Source: Poriferisodalis sp026713105
Lineage (GTDB): Bacteria > Actinomycetota > Acidimicrobiia > Acidimicrobiales > Poriferisodalaceae
DNA: 64,000 nt
Reading direction: 5' to 3'
Assembly (NCBI GenBank): GCA_965115995.1
Contig: OZ220472.1
Span: 434,001 to 498,000, forward strand
A program made the translations under genes and the position numbers. This document shows, one piece after another, positions 60,674 through 64,000 of the stretch (the stretch's first letter is position 1; every line of letters starts with the position of its first letter). The notes beneath the pieces were generated by a model. The model was given only the letters and a program-made list of their open reading frames with translations, did not search any database and was not told where the DNA came from.

Positions 60674-61843
60674 ATGAGCGCTGCCGGCACTGACCTGGGT
60701 GCCTCCGCGTCGGCAAGCGACGGTCACGTCAACGAGCCCGAGCGCTTGGCCTCGGCGTTCTCGTCCATCCTGCGCGGCGCGGGGCTGGTGGTCACGATCC
60801 GGCGGGTCATGGCCTTCACCGAAGCGCTCCGGCTGCTTGGTGTTGCCGACCGTGCGGACGTGTATTGGGCAGGCAGGGCGACGCTGGTGGGAAGTCCCGC
60901 CGATATCGGCGTCTACGACCGCGCATTCGCCGTCTTCTGGGAGGGCCGTACGCCCAGCGGGATCGTCGTGGAGCTGCCGCCGATCTCGGTGACGCTGGCT
61001 ACCGACACTGAGGACGACAGCGACGCTGCGCCGCCAGCCGATGGCGATGAGCCCGACACCGGCCCCACGCTGCGCGTCCGCTACAGCGATGTCGAGACGC
61101 TGCGTCACAAAGACTTCGCCGACTGCAACGACACAGAGCTGACTGAGCTACATGCGCTGATGGGCGAACTGCGCTTTCGGGCGGTCACCCGGCGCTCGCG
61201 GCGCGCTGTTCGGGCAAAGCGCGTCTCCCGGCGACCCGATCTTCGCCGCACGATCCGCCGTGCCCTGCGCACGGGAGGCGAGGCCATCCGCCGCGAGTTC
61301 CTGACCGGCGACCGCAAGCCGCGGCGTCTGGTGCTGCTGCTCGACATATCTGGCTCCATGGAGCCCTACGCCCGTGCGCTCGTGCGTTTCGCTCATGCCG
61401 CGGTGGTCGGCCGCACTCGGGTGGAAGCATTCACGATCGGCACCCAGCTCACCCGGGTCACCCGAGAGCTGTCATCCCGCGATCCCGACGCTGGTTTGCG
61501 GGCCGCCTCCGACTCGGTACAGGACTGGTCGGGCGGCACCCGGCTGGGTGCAACACTGCATGAGTTCAACGATCGTTGGGGAGTGAGAGGCCACGCTCGC
61601 GGTGCGATCGTGGTGATCTGCTCGGACGGCTGGGACCGTGGAGCTCCTGACGAACTGGCCGAGCAGATGGCGCGATTGCACTTGGTCACCCACCGGCTTG
61701 TGTGGGTCAATCCGCTCAAGCACACTCCCGGCTATGCGCCGCTGGCCCGTGGCATGGCCGCGGCGTTGCCGCATGTCGACGAGTTCATCGAAGGTCATTC
61801 CTTCGATTCGCTCGAACATCTGGCCGCCGCCATCGCGGCCTGA
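60674..61843 (+). CDS. VWA domain protein (CoxE-like)
   Basis: A protein of 389 residues. The C-terminal half is a von Willebrand A domain with a complete MIDAS: LVLLLDISGSMEPYARALV, Thr in GGTRLGATLHEF and Asp in VICSDGWDRG. The N-terminal half contains the DUF58/CoxE region with ETLRHKDFADCNDTELTEL. CoxE works with the MoxR ATPase in maturation of molybdenum hydroxylases. The two genes form a conserved pair. Confidence 0.9.
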   Translation: MSAAGTDLGASASASDGHVNEPERLASAFSSILRGAGLVVTIRRVMAFTEALRLLGVADRADVYWAGRATLVGSPADIGVYDRAFAVFWEGRTPSGIVVELPPISVTLATDTEDDSDAAPPADGDEPDTGPTLRVRYSDVETLRHKDFADCNDTELTELHALMGELRFRAVTRRSRRAVRAKRVSRRPDLRRTIRRALRTGGEAIRREFLTGDRKPRRLVLLLDISGSMEPYARALVRFAHAAVVGRTRVEAFTIGTQLTRVTRELSSRDPDAGLRAASDSVQDWSGGTRLGATLHEFNDRWGVRGHARGAIVVICSDGWDRGAPDELAEQMARLHLVTHRLVWVNPLKHTPGYAPLARGMAAALPHVDEFIEGHSFDSLEHLAAAIAA

Positions 61844-61903
61844 GTCGGGCAGCATCGCGACCTCACCCGACGGATCACTCACCGAGAAGGCGAGACTGGA
61901 CAG

Positions 61904-62221
61904 ATGGACGAGATCCTGAATGACATCGACCGATGGCGGGCCGCAGGCCAGAGAGTGGCCGTCGCCCGGGTGGTGGACATCGAGGGCTCGGGGCCACGCG
62001 ACCCAGGGGCTGCGATGGCCGTGAACGAAGAAGGCGAAGTCGCCGGCTCGGTCTCGGGCGGATGTGTCGAGGGCGCCGTCGTAGGCGAAGCGCTGGAGCT
62101 GCTGGGCGGACGACGAGACCCGGGTATCACCACCTTCGGCTACAGCGACGACGAGGCATTCGCCGTCGGTCTCACCTGTGGCGGCACGATCCACCTGTTC
62201 GTGGAGGAACTCAACTGGTGA
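61904..62221 (+). CDS. XdhC N-terminal domain protein (CoxI/XdhC family)
   Basis: A protein of 105 residues holding only the first XdhC/CoxI domain: AVARVVDIEGSGPRDPGAAM, then GSVSGGCVEGAVVGEA with the conserved cysteine, and GLTCGGTIHLFVEEL with a second. XdhC binds molybdenum cofactor and inserts it as the sulfurated form. It overlaps the gene for the second domain by 4 nt, so XdhC is split into two chains. Confidence 0.88.
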   Translation: MDEILNDIDRWRAAGQRVAVARVVDIEGSGPRDPGAAMAVNEEGEVAGSVSGGCVEGAVVGEALELLGGRRDPGITTFGYSDDEAFAVGLTCGGTIHLFVEELNW

Positions 62222-63060
62222 CCAGCATCTACGAGGAGTTCCGCGACGCCATCCGGGCTGAGGAGCCGGTTGCACTGGCGACGATCATCGAGGGCCCTGA
62301 TGCGGGCGCTGCGTCTGATGTGCGCCCGTATCCGGGCGCTGCGTCTGATGTGCGCCCTCACCCGGGCGCCAAGCTGCTCGTGCGACCCGATGCGCCGACA
62401 CTGGGCACGCTCGGCGATCCGGACCTCGACCGCGTCGTGGAACGCGACGCGCTGGGCATGCTCGATGCCGGCATCAGCGAGGTGCGCCACTACGGCCAGC
62501 ACGGCGAGGCCCGCCAGATGGATCTCAGCGTGTTCGTCGAGTGCCACGCCCGCCGCCCCCACATGGTGATTTTCGGCGCCGTCGACTTCACGAGGGCACT
62601 CGCCTCCCAAGCCAAGCTGCTCGGCTACCGCGTCACGGTCTGTGACGCGCGCGAAGTCTTCGCCACCAAACGCCGCTTCCCGATGGCCGACGAGGTCGTC
62701 GTGGACTGGCCGAACCGCCTGCTCGACCGCATCGGTGCAGATCTCGGACCACGAGACGCAGTCTGCGTGCTCACCCACGACCACAAGTTCGACGTGCCTG
62801 CCATCGTCGGCGCCCTGCCGACTCGGGTCGGCTACCTCGGCGCCATGGGCTCCCGAACGACCCACGAGAAGCGAACTGAGCGCCTCCGAGAAGCCGGCGT
62901 CACCGATTCCGAACTCGAACGAGTCATGGCGCCGATTGGTCTCGACATCGGCGGCCGCACCCCAGAGGAAACCGCCGTCTCGATCGTGGCAGAAATCATC
63001 GCCGCCCACACAGGCCGCCAAGCGCCCCGTTTAAGAGACGGCCAAGGCCGCATCCACTGA
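62218..63060 (+). CDS. XdhC C-terminal Rossmann domain protein
   Basis: A protein of 280 residues from GTG 62218 (GTGA overlap). The first 100 residues include a loop enlarged by a tandem repeat (PGAASDVRPY, PGAASDVRPH). The Rossmann-like XdhC_C domain follows: HMVIFGAVDFTRALASQAKL, VTVCDAREVFATKRRFP, VCVLTHDHKFDVPAIVGAL, GYLGAMGSRTTHEKR and IGLDIGGRTPEETAVSIVAE. It completes the XdhC function with the preceding protein. Confidence 0.88.
   Translation: MTSIYEEFRDAIRAEEPVALATIIEGPDAGAASDVRPYPGAASDVRPHPGAKLLVRPDAPTLGTLGDPDLDRVVERDALGMLDAGISEVRHYGQHGEARQMDLSVFVECHARRPHMVIFGAVDFTRALASQAKLLGYRVTVCDAREVFATKRRFPMADEVVVDWPNRLLDRIGADLGPRDAVCVLTHDHKFDVPAIVGALPTRVGYLGAMGSRTTHEKRTERLREAGVTDSELERVMAPIGLDIGGRTPEETAVSIVAEIIAAHTGRQAPRLRDGQGRIH
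62304..62363 (+). repeat. 30-bp tandem repeat inside the XdhC C-terminal gene
   Basis: A 24-bp block running from GGGCGC to GCGCCC occurs at 62304-62327 and 62334-62357, and a third copy begins at 62364. Each unit codes ten residues. The block ends are complementary, so each copy can form a 6-bp stem. Confidence 0.75.
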
Positions 63061-63239
63061 TCAATAGGGCCGACGGTGTGAGGGGTGGGCGGGGGCAGGG
63101 GTGCCCACGCGCAGTTCGCAGCGCCAAAGCCCATCCACCTTGCAGCGGGCGGCGCTGCGCCTGTCCGAGCATGGGTGCGCCTGCCCCCGTCCATCCCGGG
63201 CTCGGATTCGCACCACGACTGCCCGGTAGCGTCACCGAA

Positions 63240-64000
63240 ATGGACTTCACGCAGAACGAGGACCACGAGGCAATCCGCGAGGGCGTACGGCGCGTCTGTG
63301 CCGACTTCCCCGATGAATACTGGCGCGAGCGCGACGAGCAGCACGAATTCCCCTGGGACTTCTACAACGCCATGGCCGAAGGCGGCTGGGTCGGCATAGC
63401 CATTCCAGAGGAATACGGCGGCGGCGGCCAAGGCATCACCGAGGCGTCGATCGTGCTCGAGGAGGTGGCCGCCAGCGGCGCCGCCATGAACGGCTGCTCG
63501 GCGCTTCACCTGTCGATCTTCGGCATGGAGCCGGTGCGGAAATACGGCTCAGAGGCTCTGGCCAAGGAGATCCTGCCAGGGGTGGCCGATGGCTCCATTC
63601 ACGCCGCGTTCGGGGTCACCGAGCCCGACGCCGGCACCGACACCACATCGATTCGCACCCGCGCTGAGCGTGACGGCGACGAGTACGTGATCACCGGCGC
63701 CAAGGTGTGGACCACCAAAGCGCCCTACTGCGACGTGTGCCTGCTGCTGGTGCGCACCACGCCCAAGGAGCTGTGCGACGGCCCAACCCAGGGCATGACC
63801 CTGCTGCTGGTGGACTTGCAGGACCCGGCGGTCGACATCACCCCGATCCCCAAGGTGGGCCGCAACGCGGTGGTGTCGTGCGAGGTCCGCTACGACGGCT
63901 TGCGGGTGCCGGTGGACCGCCGCGTCGGCGAGGAAGGCGAAGGCTTCCGCTACATCCTCGACGGCCTGAATCCCGAGCGAATCCTGATCTCCGGTGAGGC
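63240..64000 (+). CDS. Acyl-CoA dehydrogenase (5' part, cut by window end)
   Basis: From ATG 63240 the frame stays open to the window end (253 residues). The N-terminal helical domain (MDFTQNEDHEAIREGVRRVC), the active-site approach IAIPEEYGGGGQGITEASIV, FGVTEPDAGTDTTSIRT (FAD/substrate) and VITGAKVWTTKAPYCD are typical. It dehydrogenates acyl-CoA thioesters in fatty- or branched-acid breakdown. TAGCGT lies 7 nt before the ATG. The preceding 63061-63239 shows no gene. Confidence 0.93.
   Translation, partial: MDFTQNEDHEAIREGVRRVCADFPDEYWRERDEQHEFPWDFYNAMAEGGWVGIAIPEEYGGGGQGITEASIVLEEVAASGAAMNGCSALHLSIFGMEPVRKYGSEALAKEILPGVADGSIHAAFGVTEPDAGTDTTSIRTRAERDGDEYVITGAKVWTTKAPYCDVCLLLVRTTPKELCDGPTQGMTLLLVDLQDPAVDITPIPKVGRNAVVSCEVRYDGLRVPVDRRVGEEGEGFRYILDGLNPERILISGE

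Overview
This is about 64 kb of a GC-rich actinobacterial chromosome. The 31-residue bS22 gene (30178-30273, minus) and the 28-residue bL37 gene (5644-5730, minus) are small ribosomal proteins known from Actinomycetota. The order rsmI-metG-tatD-rsmA-ispE-glmU-prs-rplY-pth-mfd-mazG-eno-ftsB is also typical of that phylum. Frequent GTG starts, TANNNT boxes 6 nt before start codons, a CaiB/AMACR enzyme, a 2Fe-2S/FAD molybdenum-hydroxylase pair and Cox-type maturation genes fit the Acidimicrobiia, possibly a host-associated or marine lineage. The class is inference; the phylum is well supported.

Layout. (1) 0-8.5 kb: an MBOAT acyltransferase with two SGNH/DUF459 proteins (probable polysaccharide acetylation), an exported polysaccharide deacetylase, bL37, a class III CoA-transferase/racemase, ychF and a DUF192 gene. 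(2) 8.5-24 kb: an accessory island. It holds two near-duplicate genes for secreted Calx-beta proteins, each behind the same promoter, Shine-Dalgarno and ATG followed by a 12-C tract that puts the ATG out of frame with the protein. It also holds a VapBC45-like module whose toxin 3' end is displaced by two nested insertion sequences (IS5 family, then IS1380 family), a nucleotidyltransferase gene, hipBA, vapBC and a coiled-coil membrane protein. Broken pieces of DUF192, rsmI, vapC, alaX, an RHH antitoxin and the nucleotidyltransferase lie between them. The order of the pieces indicates an old tandem duplication of the segment from DUF192 to the nucleotidyltransferase.

(3) 24-41 kb: a conserved housekeeping block (translation, rRNA modification, isoprenoid and nucleotide-sugar synthesis, PRPP, transcription-coupled repair, glycolysis, cell division). 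It is interrupted between ispE and tRNA-Gln by an AbiE-type toxin-antitoxin pair. (4) 41-46 kb: a TetR regulator, small and medium molybdenum-hydroxylase subunits without a large subunit, an atypical SDR, a fatty-acid desaturase and an aldo/keto reductase. (5) 46-57.8 kb: an alpha-galactoside and galactose locus. galE and a lacI-galK pair flank a GH4 alpha-galactosidase, two ABC permeases, a solute-binding lipoprotein, an FG-GAP/UnbV lipoprotein, a small membrane protein and the ATPase. A repeated 12-bp operator-like sequence lies between lacI and the galactosidase gene. (6) 57.8-64 kb: a TPR protein, a MoxR ATPase with a VWA protein and split XdhC domains (molybdenum-enzyme maturation), then the start of an acyl-CoA dehydrogenase cut off by the window end.

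How the parts may work together. The locus in region 5 would bind, import and hydrolyse alpha-galactosides and feed galactose to GalK and GalE; galT is not in the window. The maturation genes of region 6 probably serve hydroxylases such as the one represented by the orphan S and M subunits of region 4. The island looks like a site of repeated duplication, insertion and decay around a pair of candidate phase-variable exported proteins.
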